From UBA4416 sp036676295 (GTDB taxonomy: Bacteria; Bacteroidota; Bacteroidia; B-17B0; Aurantibacillaceae), in the NCBI GenBank assembly GCA_036676295.1, contig JAKFDE010000061.1, positions 124,001 through 188,000 of the forward strand: DNA of 64,000 bases, in the 5' to 3' direction. A program made the position numbers and the translations under genes. Position 1 is the first letter of the stretch; every line of letters starts with the position of its first letter. The notes beneath the pieces are model-generated. The model was not told the DNA's origin, did not search any database, and saw only the letters and a program-made list of their open reading frames with translations. Below are positions 9,732 to 17,191 of the stretch, in pieces.

Positions 9732-10378
9732 TACAGCTGAAAGAATTAGAAATTGGATATAAAAGTAAAGGCAAGAACATTAGCGTGTTTAAAGATCTGA
9801 ACGCAGAGTTTAAGCCAGGCGATTTAGTGGGATTGATTGGAGATAATGGAATTGGTAAATCTACTTTATTAAAAACCATCACCGGAAATCTTGCGCCATT
9901 GTCTGGTGAAGTCTATTTAAAATCAAAACGCATCGGGGATTATACCATGCAGGATCTGTCTCATATACTTTCTATTGTGATTACAGAAAGAGTAGGAGGA
10001 TTTAATTTAACAGTTTGGGATCTGGTAGCTGCTGGTAGAACACCTTACATTAATGTGTTTGGTAAATTGAGCGAGGAAGATGAACAGATCATTAATGATA
10101 GTTTATCCTTACTGAATTTGAATTCACTCAAACATAAACTGATTGATGAGTTGAGTGATGGACAACGTCAAAAAGTAATTATTGCCAAGTCTTTAGCACA
10201 ACAAACGCCCGTTATTATTTTAGATGAACCAACCGCCTTTTTAGATTATAACTCCAAGCACCATCTGTTTAGCACCTTAAAAAATCTGGCGTTAGAACAA
10301 AAAAAACTGATCATTGTTTCGTCTCATGATTTAGACATTATGAAACAGTATGTAACGTCTACGTTGGAGATGGAATAG
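9728..10378 (+). CDS. ABC transporter ATPase of the BtuD/FecE type, short at the C-terminus
   Basis: The 216-residue nucleotide-binding subunit powers the importer encoded by the two preceding genes. Visible motifs are Walker A GDNGIGKST, the signature LSDGQ, Walker B VIILDEPTA and the H-loop SSHD near residue 200. Most BtuD/FecE proteins run 30-50 residues past the H-loop; this one stops about 17 residues after it. All catalytic motifs are retained, so it may be a naturally short form or a 3' truncation. A dispersed palindromic repeat begins 16 bp after its stop codon. Confidence 0.9.
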   Translation: MIQLKELEIGYKSKGKNISVFKDLNAEFKPGDLVGLIGDNGIGKSTLLKTITGNLAPLSGEVYLKSKRIGDYTMQDLSHILSIVITERVGGFNLTVWDLVAAGRTPYINVFGKLSEEDEQIINDSLSLLNLNSLKHKLIDELSDGQRQKVIIAKSLAQQTPVIILDEPTAFLDYNSKHHLFSTLKNLALEQKKLIIVSSHDLDIMKQYVTSTLEME

Positions 10379-10393
10379 TTCTATAGATGAATC

Positions 10394-10490
10394 ATAGAAC
10401 ACTGATAACACAGATCGTTATGATTTAAAGCTGATAGAACAAAACAAAGGATCATTGGAATCATAGAGATCAGCGTTATCTGCGTTCTAT
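10394..10490. repeat. Palindromic dispersed repeat, copy 1
   Basis: Imperfect inverted 22-base arms lie at 10394-10415 and 10469-10490 (core atagaacgcagataac). They are separated by about 50 bases between the convergent ABC-ATPase and acyltransferase genes. The same arms recur at 25088-25174, and a partial copy lies at 7530-7550. The element has no coding potential. Confidence 0.75.
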
Positions 10491-10503
10491 TCTTTAAAAA
10501 ACC

Positions 10504-11403
10504 TTACTTCCAAAAATCATAATAGTTGAACCACTGATGCGGGTAAGCTTTTACTTTCTTCTCCACTTCTACAACATATTGCTCTAGTAGATCTTGACAC
10601 ACTTTCTCTAATTGTTTATCATCTCGTATGCGTTGCACCTGAATGTATTTTTCAGTAGAGAATTGATAATGATGTTTACTCGTTTTTACAGCAAAAACAA
10701 TACATAGAGGTACTCCAAATTTTGCAGCCATTACAAACGGTCCGGCAGGAAACTTAGCAGGTCTTCCAAAAAAATTAGCGGTGAGTGTTTTGCTTCCTTC
10801 TCTGTAACGATCACCGTGCATCACTACCAATTCATTATTACTAAAAGCTTTGTGTAATTCGATGATGTGACTTTTACTTTCTTCGTCAATGGCAATGATC
10901 TTGATTTTTTTCTCAGTCATTACATCATCCATGTATTCTTTAATGTTTTCTTTTTCGTTGCTATACATCAACACATTAAAGCCTGTTTTAAGCCTGTTCA
11001 AGCCTTGGCCGGCTACTTCCCAGTTACCAATATGCGCACTGACTAAAATGCCTCCTTTGCCAATAGCGGCTAATTCATCTAAATAATGGCCATTAGTGCT
11101 TGCTGTGGTAAAGGCATTTTTAGCACCGGCCATAAGGGCGACTTTATCAATAATGGTTTGCCCTAAAAGAAAATTGTTTTTATATACCGCTAACCAGGCT
11201 TTGAATTTTGAATAGCCATGCACTTGTCTGAAATAATCGCGGATGTATTTGTTAGGTTTTGAAAAGAGAAAATAATAAAAGGAAACAAATCGCAATAAAA
11301 AATAAGCAGGGCTTAATCCAAAGGTGTTGAGAATAAAAACAAAGATCTTAAAGCCGAGTACTTTGCCTTTCGATTGTCCGTCCCATTTGTTTTGATCTGC
11401 CAT
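10504..11403 (-). CDS. LpxL/HtrB-like lysophospholipid acyltransferase of the pigment cluster
   Basis: A 299-residue membrane-associated acyltransferase of the lipid A biosynthesis (LpxL/HtrB) family. It would transfer an acyl or aryl-polyene chain from ACP or CoA to a lipid acceptor. The catalytic HX4-type motif appears as SAHIGNWEVAG near residue 121, and a second conserved block is HGDRYREGS near 197. An amphipathic, hydrophobic N-terminus (about residues 17-50) suggests membrane anchoring. It lies downstream of ACP, ketosynthase, reductase and ammonia-lyase genes on the same strand. Homologues are regular members of aryl-polyene and flexirubin clusters, so I favour pigment esterification over lipid A synthesis. 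A terminator lies between it and the ACP gene. Confidence 0.85.
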   Translation of the reverse strand: MADQNKWDGQSKGKVLGFKIFVFILNTFGLSPAYFLLRFVSFYYFLFSKPNKYIRDYFRQVHGYSKFKAWLAVYKNNFLLGQTIIDKVALMAGAKNAFTTASTNGHYLDELAAIGKGGILVSAHIGNWEVAGQGLNRLKTGFNVLMYSNEKENIKEYMDDVMTEKKIKIIAIDEESKSHIIELHKAFSNNELVVMHGDRYREGSKTLTANFFGRPAKFPAGPFVMAAKFGVPLCIVFAVKTSKHHYQFSTEKYIQVQRIRDDKQLEKVCQDLLEQYVVEVEKKVKAYPHQWFNYYDFWK

Positions 11404-11547
11404 TTTTTAATTTCTTTTGGGCTTTATAAAAACTCAAAGATCAAGGCTTTTGAAAAATTTATCAATGAATTTACTTTGGTAAATGAAGAAGGTAAATTTT
11501 TCATATAACGCAGAGATTTGTTTTTTTATAAGCGCCTTTAAATAAAA

Positions 11548-11572
11548 AAACAAAACACTTAGTGTTTTGTTT
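11548..11572 (-). terminator. Rho-independent terminator after the ACP gene
   Basis: A perfect 11-bp inverted repeat (aaacaaaacac / gtgttttgttt) with a 3-base loop is followed on the minus strand by a T-rich run. It ends the transcript carrying the ammonia-lyase, reductase, ketosynthase and ACP genes, so the acyltransferase needs read-through or its own promoter. Confidence 0.8.
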
Positions 11573-11591
11573 AAAGATATGTTATGTTGGA

Positions 11592-11849
11592 TTAAGCAAC
11601 TGCTTTTTCCTGAACCTTTGTATAACAGTAATTATAAAAATCCTGAAAAGTGATGATTGGTGTAAAATCTTCCGGTTTTACTTTAAAACCAAAATTACTT
11701 TCAATCACTACCACTAAGTCTACATAATCTAAACTATCTAACTCTAAGGTGTTGCGTAAATTTGCTTCAGGGGAAATTTTAGACTCTTCAACTTCGAATT
11801 CGTCAACTAAAAAACCATTTACTGTCTCTATAATTTCTTCTTGTGTCAT
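11592..11849 (-). CDS. Acyl carrier protein of the pigment cluster
   Basis: An 85-residue acidic, helical carrier protein. Its phosphopantetheine attachment site is the ELDSLDYVDL motif, with Ser39 as the modified residue. It would hold the growing polyene or acyl chain for the ketosynthase encoded 35 bp upstream in the transcript. It is divergent enough from the usual housekeeping AcpP sequence (which keeps DSLDTVELV) to be a dedicated carrier. Clustering with the ammonia-lyase supports a role in aryl-polyene or flexirubin synthesis. Confidence 0.9.
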   Translation of the reverse strand: MTQEEIIETVNGFLVDEFEVEESKISPEANLRNTLELDSLDYVDLVVVIESNFGFKVKPEDFTPIITFQDFYNYCYTKVQEKAVA

Positions 11850-11884
11850 GCTTGGGACTTTTTATGCTATATAATAACACAAAA

Positions 11885-13105
11885 TTAGGCAAATTTTCGG
11901 ATTATCAAAGTAGAATTTGTGCCTCCAAAACCAAAGGAATTGGACAAAACCGTATTTAATTTAGCCGTTTTAGTAGCCGGAATAATGTTTAATTGCTGAG
12001 AATCTTCATCCGGGTTTTCAAAATTAATATTGGGGGCAATAAAATCGTTTTGCATCATCAAAAGAGAATACACAATTTCACTGGCGCCAGCCATCCAGCA
12101 CTCGTGACCCGTCATAGATTTGGTAGAACTTACCGGGGTTTTGTGTTCTTTAAATAAATGAGCTAATGCCTGTGCCTCCACTTTATCGCCTCCAGGCGTA
12201 GAAGTTGCGTGGGCATTAATATAATCAACTTCTTTAGTTTGAATGTTGGCATCTTTGATGGCCATTTCTAAAGAGCGAATCTGTCCATCAGCACTGGAGT
12301 TGGAGATATGTTCGCCATTACTCGAAAAACCATAACCGATCACTTCGGCTAAAATAGTGGCGCCACGCTTTTGAGCAGATTCTAAACTTTCCAGTATAAC
12401 GGTGGCCGCCCCTCCGCTTGGTATTAAACCGTCACGGTCTCTGTCAAATGGACGAGAGGCTTTGGTTGGTTCATTTTCTCTTACAGAAAACGCACTTAAA
12501 CCATCAAAGGCACCAAAAGTATATTTGTTTACTTCCTGAGTTCCCCCACAAATCACTTGTTGTTGTAAACCCCATTTGATCATCAAATATCCCATGCCTA
12601 TAGAGTGAGAACCGCTGGCGCAAGCCGCAGCCAACGTAAAGTTGATGCCTTTTAATTTAAAGATGGTGCTAAGATTCATTGTAGGAGTGCAATTCATCGT
12701 TTGAAAAATGGCACCTGATCCTAATAGGGTTGTATCTTTTTTAGCACGGATCATATCGTTGGCTTCAATGGTAGCACCTGCTACACTATCGTTACCATAA
12801 ATGATACCTACTTCGTTTTTATCTAAAAAATCCTGTTCAATGCCGGCTACTTTTAAAGCCTCAATCGTTGCCATATAAGCGTATTCAGCGGGCTCTGCCA
12901 TGCCTACTCGTTGTCTGCGATCTAACAAGCCTTTTAGTTGCGGACGCTCTACATAGCCGGTTAAACCACTGCGGTAACCCATTTCTTTTCGAGCCTGATC
13001 TAGTATAATACCTGATTTTCCGGTAAATAAAGAATCCTTAACTTCTTCTAAGTTTTTACCTAAACAACTCCAGGCTCCAATTCCTGTTATGACTACTCTG
13101 TTCAT
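11885..13105 (-). CDS. Beta-ketoacyl-ACP synthase (FabF-like, pigment cluster)
   Basis: The 406-residue thiolase-fold enzyme catalyses decarboxylative Claisen condensation of malonyl-ACP with a primed acyl chain. The Cys-His-His triad is intact: Cys162 in AAACASGS, His299 in INAHATSTP and His334 in KSMTGHE, with Lys329. The glycine-rich C-terminal SFGFGGTNST loop is also present, so this is a catalytically complete synthase and not a chain-length factor. The neighbours are the ACP gene downstream and a FabG-like reductase upstream. A substrate beginning with a coumaroyl starter is inferred from the adjacent ammonia-lyase. Confidence 0.93.
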   Translation of the reverse strand: MNRVVITGIGAWSCLGKNLEEVKDSLFTGKSGIILDQARKEMGYRSGLTGYVERPQLKGLLDRRQRVGMAEPAEYAYMATIEALKVAGIEQDFLDKNEVGIIYGNDSVAGATIEANDMIRAKKDTTLLGSGAIFQTMNCTPTMNLSTIFKLKGINFTLAAACASGSHSIGMGYLMIKWGLQQQVICGGTQEVNKYTFGAFDGLSAFSVRENEPTKASRPFDRDRDGLIPSGGAATVILESLESAQKRGATILAEVIGYGFSSNGEHISNSSADGQIRSLEMAIKDANIQTKEVDYINAHATSTPGGDKVEAQALAHLFKEHKTPVSSTKSMTGHECWMAGASEIVYSLLMMQNDFIAPNINFENPDEDSQQLNIIPATKTAKLNTVLSNSFGFGGTNSTLIIRKFA

Positions 13106-13172
13106 TTCTATAAGTTTTTGGTTTTCAGTGGTTAGTTTTTAATATTAAACACTAAAAACGTAACATTAATCA

Positions 13173-13901
13173 CTAGCTATAAAGCCCTCCATTAACGGAG
13201 ATCACCTGGCCTGTCACATAACTCGAATCTTTACCAACTAAAAAGGCCACCACTCCTGCTACTTCTTCGGGTTCACCAAAACGATTCATCGGCACCATGT
13301 TTTTGTAATCTGCTTCGTTGATGTCCTGAGTCATATCTGTTTTGATAAATCCTGGCGCCACGGCGTTAACCGTTATACCTCGTTTACCAACTTCTTGCGC
13401 TAAAGATTTAGTAGCTGCAATAATAGCGCCTTTTGAAGCCGAGTAATTGGTTTGTCCCGGCATACCCTTTAATCCTGATAAAGACACAATGTTCACAATA
13501 CGTCCTTTGCGTTTACTTACCATGCTTTTAACCACATGACGTGTTACATTATAAAAACCACTCACGGTAATATCCAATACGCTATGCCACTCGTCAGGAC
13601 TTAAAAACACTAATAGATTATCTTTTCTGATACCGGCATTATTCACCAAAACTGAAATAGAATTTTCTTTATTGTCAGCGATCCACTTTTCAATATGCGA
13701 ATCTGCATCAGCTTGTTTACTCACATCAAATTTCATTAATTGCGCATCTACACCTTTTGCTTTAATTAATTCTTGTGTTTTTAAAGCTTCTTCATCGTTA
13801 GACGTATAATTCACAATAATGTTATAGCCCATGTCTGCTAATCGCAAACATATTGCTTTTCCAATGCCTCTGCTTCCTCCTGTAACTAATGCGTATTCCA
13901 T
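13173..13901 (-). CDS. 3-oxoacyl-ACP reductase (FabG-like, pigment cluster)
   Basis: A 242-residue short-chain dehydrogenase. It has the NADP-binding TGGSRGIG motif at residues 7-14, NNAG at 87-90, and the catalytic Ser140, Tyr153 and Lys157 spaced as in FabG. It reduces the beta-keto group after each condensation. Its start codon directly follows the stop codon of the ammonia-lyase gene with no intergenic base, which points to one transcript and a dedicated role in the same pathway. Confidence 0.93.
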   Translation of the reverse strand: MEYALVTGGSRGIGKAICLRLADMGYNIIVNYTSNDEEALKTQELIKAKGVDAQLMKFDVSKQADADSHIEKWIADNKENSISVLVNNAGIRKDNLLVFLSPDEWHSVLDITVSGFYNVTRHVVKSMVSKRKGRIVNIVSLSGLKGMPGQTNYSASKGAIIAATKSLAQEVGKRGITVNAVAPGFIKTDMTQDINEADYKNMVPMNRFGEPEEVAGVVAFLVGKDSSYVTGQVISVNGGLYS

Positions 13902-15440
13902 TTATAAAATCTCTATATGATTGTAAAATATATAATCTCTTACTGCTTTCACTTCTTTGTAACGTATGCTGTCTTCTACAAAACAAGGAAACACTTCGCG
14001 TAATTTATCGTAAGCTGCTTTTGATTTTGTAGATAATTTATCCTGCATTTTTAAATAATCAATTGCTTGTAAAATCGTCATCCATTCAATAGCCAATACT
14101 TCGTAACTATTCATGATCACTTTTTTGCAGATCAATGCCGCATTAGCCCCCATACTCACAATATCCTGATTATCGTTATTACTTGGAATAGAGTGAACGT
14201 ACATTGGGTTTGATAACATTTGATTTTCGGCAGTAGTTGAAGTGGCAGTAAACTGAACACCTTGCATACCTAAGTTTAATCCTAAAGTCCCATGATTAAC
14301 AAACGGCGGTAAAATATTATTGAGTTTGTTGTTTAGTAAAAAGTTCAATTGTCTTTCGGCTAACATCGATAATTTAGTAATGGCAATTTTTAATTTATCC
14401 ATTTCTAAAGCCACATAATCGCCGTGAAAATTACCACCATGATAAACGTTCTTACGTTCCCAATCAACGATCGGATTATCGTTCGCAGAATTGATCTCGT
14501 TGATCAAAACTTCTTTTGCGTAATTTACTGTATCTACAATTGGCCCTACAATTTGTGGCACACAACGGATTGAATAGTACTCCTGCATTTTTTCCACCAA
14601 TACATCCACTTCTACTTTTTGGTTGTAGTGATGTTCTTCGCGGCTTTTTACCAGCTTACTATCTTTTAAGGTTTCCTGTAATGCTTTCGCCACGGCGTTT
14701 TGCCCGTAGTGATGTTTCACTTCGTTTAGTGGCGTAGAGTAATGATCATCAAAACTTTGAACCAACTCCATAATGGTAGCCGATGCTAAAACACTCCAGT
14801 TCATTAGGTTTTCAGCATAGATCACGTTTAACATCCCAATACCGCTCATCGCAGAGGTTCCATTCATTAAGGCTAAGCCTTCACGAATGTGAATTTCCAT
14901 GACCTTGATATTTTCTTTTTTGAAAGCTTCGGCAGTACTAGTGATCACACCCTTGTAATACACTTCACCCTCACCGATCAAGGTTAAAGCTAAATGTGCT
15001 AATTGCACTAAATCGCCACTGGCACCTAAACCACCGTGTTCGTAAATGACAGGTGAAATATTTTTATTGATCAGATCTTTAATTAAGATCAAGGCATCGG
15101 GATGTATTCCGGCATAACCCTGCATTAATGTGTTTAAACGAGCCAGCATGACAGCCTTACAGTCGATCTCAGGAATAGGATTACCGGAACCGGAACAGTG
15201 ACTGCGAATTAAATTGTATTGCAATTTTATCTGATCATCGTGATTAATTCGGTATTGCGCCATAGGACCAAAACCGGTATTAATACCATATATTAATTTC
15301 TCGCGAGTAAATTCTTTTAAAAAATAATGACTACGATATACTTTTCTCGAGGCTTCTTCGTCAAGTTGAAGCTCCAGATTACTTATTAAAACTTTGTAGA
15401 AATCATCCGCAGATATTTTCTTATCTCCTATTTTTACCAT
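13902..15440 (-). CDS. Aromatic amino acid ammonia-lyase, probable tyrosine ammonia-lyase
   Basis: The 512-residue enzyme belongs to the MIO-dependent lyases, which deaminate histidine, phenylalanine or tyrosine. The Ala140-Ser141-Gly142 triad that cyclises to the MIO electrophile lies in GGLGASGDL, and the catalytic Tyr51 lies in YGINTGFG. Over its length it resembles the Flavobacterium johnsoniae tyrosine ammonia-lyase as I recall it, including the pocket motif LIRSH at 77-81. It would supply 4-coumarate as starter for the adjacent ketosynthase system. No hut genes lie nearby, which argues against histidine degradation. The frame is open to 15524, but the ATG at 15440 gives the family-typical N-terminus. 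Confidence 0.88.
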   Translation of the reverse strand: MVKIGDKKISADDFYKVLISNLELQLDEEASRKVYRSHYFLKEFTREKLIYGINTGFGPMAQYRINHDDQIKLQYNLIRSHCSGSGNPIPEIDCKAVMLARLNTLMQGYAGIHPDALILIKDLINKNISPVIYEHGGLGASGDLVQLAHLALTLIGEGEVYYKGVITSTAEAFKKENIKVMEIHIREGLALMNGTSAMSGIGMLNVIYAENLMNWSVLASATIMELVQSFDDHYSTPLNEVKHHYGQNAVAKALQETLKDSKLVKSREEHHYNQKVEVDVLVEKMQEYYSIRCVPQIVGPIVDTVNYAKEVLINEINSANDNPIVDWERKNVYHGGNFHGDYVALEMDKLKIAITKLSMLAERQLNFLLNNKLNNILPPFVNHGTLGLNLGMQGVQFTATSTTAENQMLSNPMYVHSIPSNNDNQDIVSMGANAALICKKVIMNSYEVLAIEWMTILQAIDYLKMQDKLSTKSKAAYDKLREVFPCFVEDSIRYKEVKAVRDYIFYNHIEIL

Positions 15441-15593
15441 AATTGTTGTGCAATTTACAATATTACAAACAATTTTACTATCCGTGTTAGTTGGTATTTT
15501 TATTTTATAAAAAAACGCAAACAAAGTCCCCGATTCTACAATCTTTTCACTATTTTGGAGCTCTTAAATTTGAATATTTTATAACGGTTAATT

Positions 15594-16661
15594 ATGGAAT
15601 TTTTTACAGAGGATAAAAAGTCAGCTTTTGAAGCAATTTCAACTGCTCAATTCATTGCATTTGCACCCATTTTATTTCAGGCTTCTAAAGCATTGAGAGA
15701 TTTAGGTATTTTAGAATTAGTGAGTAAAAGCGGAGATACAGGCTTGACTTTACAGGAAATTTACCCTCAGGTTAAATTATCAGAATATGGCGCCCGCGTG
15801 TTATTAGAAGCAGGATTAGGCATTGGCTTGGTGATTAGAAATAATGATAAATATACTATTACAAAAACCGGGTTGTTCATTTTAAATGATAGAATGACGC
15901 GTGTGAATATGGATTTTTCGAATGATGTATGTTACGAAGGAATGTTTTCTTTACAAGACAGCATCAAAGAAGGCAAACCTACAGGCTTAAAAGCTTTGGG
16001 CGATTGGCCGACTGTTTATGAAGGCTTGTCTATTTTACCGCAACCGGCAAAAGATAGTTGGTTTAATTTCGATCATTATTACTCAGACGGTTCTTTTGAT
16101 ATAGCATTAAGACATGTTTTTAAAAATAACCCGAAACATATTTTAGACATTGGCGCTAATACCGGAAAATTTACCTTAAAAAGTATGGCGAAAGATCCAA
16201 ATGTACGTGTTACTTTATTGGATTTACCTATACAATTAGCCGTTGCCAAACAAAACATTGAAAAGGCCGGTTATGCTGACAGAGTGAGCTACCATCCGCT
16301 TAATATTTTAGATGACGCCAACCGTTTTCCTAAAGGAGCAGATGCCATTTGGATGAGCCAGTTTTTAGATTGCTTTAGCGAAGATGAAATTGTAAGTATC
16401 TTAAAACGTTGCCACGAAGCGATTTCAGACGATGGGCATATTTACATTATGGAAACGTTTTGGGATAAACAGAAATTTGACATCGGTGCTTTCAGTTTAC
16501 AAATGACCTCGTTATACTTTACCAATATTGCCAATGGCAATAGCCAAATGTATGATAGTGCTGTGTTTAATAAACTAATTGACAAAGCAGGCTTTAAAAT
16601 TGTTGAGCAAATTGACAATGTTGGAGTAACCCACTCTGTACAGATCTGCAAAAAGAAATAA
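15594..16661 (+). CDS. SAM-dependent O-methyltransferase (acetylserotonin-OMT-like)
   Basis: The 355-residue product has a winged-helix dimerisation domain at about residues 15-100. A Rossmann methyltransferase domain follows, with SAM motif I ILDIGANTGKF near residue 183 and an acidic LLDLP motif about 25 residues later, as in class II O-methyltransferases. In flexirubin-type clusters such enzymes methylate the aryl ring or its hydroxyl. The gene is divergent from the ammonia-lyase across about 150 bp, and a TAAATTTG box at 15565-15572 could be its minus-seven element. Its stop codon abuts the truncated haemoglobin start. Substrate assignment is from context only. Confidence 0.8.
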   Translation: MEFFTEDKKSAFEAISTAQFIAFAPILFQASKALRDLGILELVSKSGDTGLTLQEIYPQVKLSEYGARVLLEAGLGIGLVIRNNDKYTITKTGLFILNDRMTRVNMDFSNDVCYEGMFSLQDSIKEGKPTGLKALGDWPTVYEGLSILPQPAKDSWFNFDHYYSDGSFDIALRHVFKNNPKHILDIGANTGKFTLKSMAKDPNVRVTLLDLPIQLAVAKQNIEKAGYADRVSYHPLNILDDANRFPKGADAIWMSQFLDCFSEDEIVSILKRCHEAISDDGHIYIMETFWDKQKFDIGAFSLQMTSLYFTNIANGNSQMYDSAVFNKLIDKAGFKIVEQIDNVGVTHSVQICKKK

Positions 16662-17027
16662 TTGAAACACGACATTACAAATTCGGGCGATGTAGAGTTA
16701 ATGGTGAGAGCCTTCTACAACAATCTCTTACAAAACGAGGAGGTAAAGCCAATTTTTGCCCATGTTGATTTTGAAAAACATTTTCCACACATGTTTGCTT
16801 TTTGGGAGTTTGTGCTTTTGGATAAAGCAGGTTATACGGCGAATGTATTTGATAAACACGTCAATTTACCCCTCACGGAGCACCATTTTACTATTTGGCT
16901 AACAACCTTCGAAAACACTGTAAATACTTTATTTGAAGGTGAAAAAGCTCAAATGGCCATTTTCAGAGCAAAAACCATAGGCTATTCTTTCCAATCCAAG
17001 CTTAAACAAATGGGTAGGCTGAAGTAA
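16662..17027 (+). CDS. Group 3 truncated haemoglobin
   Basis: A 121-residue haem protein of the group III truncated globin family. It shows an FYNNLL helix, a central PHMFAFWEFV block, the proximal-histidine region around DKHVNLPL near residues 63-70, and the conserved EHHFTIWL stretch just after it. It starts at TTG immediately after the methyltransferase stop codon, so the two are translationally linked. Known members bind O2, NO or CO, and some work in redox chemistry. Here the linkage suggests a part in oxidative steps or protection of the pigment pathway, which is inference. Confidence 0.83.
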   Translation: MKHDITNSGDVELMVRAFYNNLLQNEEVKPIFAHVDFEKHFPHMFAFWEFVLLDKAGYTANVFDKHVNLPLTEHHFTIWLTTFENTVNTLFEGEKAQMAIFRAKTIGYSFQSKLKQMGRLK

Positions 17028-17031
17028 ACTC

Positions 17032-17180
17032 ACTACAGAGGCACATAGAAAATATAAGCTGAAAAGCCTCAATTTCTATGTGTAAATACTGAAAGAATTC
17101 CCATATATTTTGTAAATTCGTTCCCCTGAAATCTAACAAGGGTTATAGTAAAGCTATGTTTTCTATGTGCCTATGTGGTT
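17032..17180. repeat. Palindromic dispersed repeat between haemoglobin and ileS genes
   Basis: Inverted arms at about 17032-17053 and 17159-17180 share a perfect 13-base core (ggcacatagaaaa / ttttctatgtgcc) and imperfect flanks. A third partial copy (tttctatgtgta) lies between them near 17080. Related arms occur at 7481-7505. Confidence 0.7.
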
Positions 17181-17191
17181 AAAAAATAAAA

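Noticed and set aside
13902..15440. Histidine ammonia-lyase HutH
   Set aside because: No hut genes nearby, resemblance to Flavobacterium tyrosine ammonia-lyase, and adjacency to ketosynthase and ACP genes.
15441..15524. Longer start for the ammonia-lyase
   Set aside because: The added residues (MFAFFYKIKI and following) are not found in the family, and the ATG at 15440 gives a normal length.
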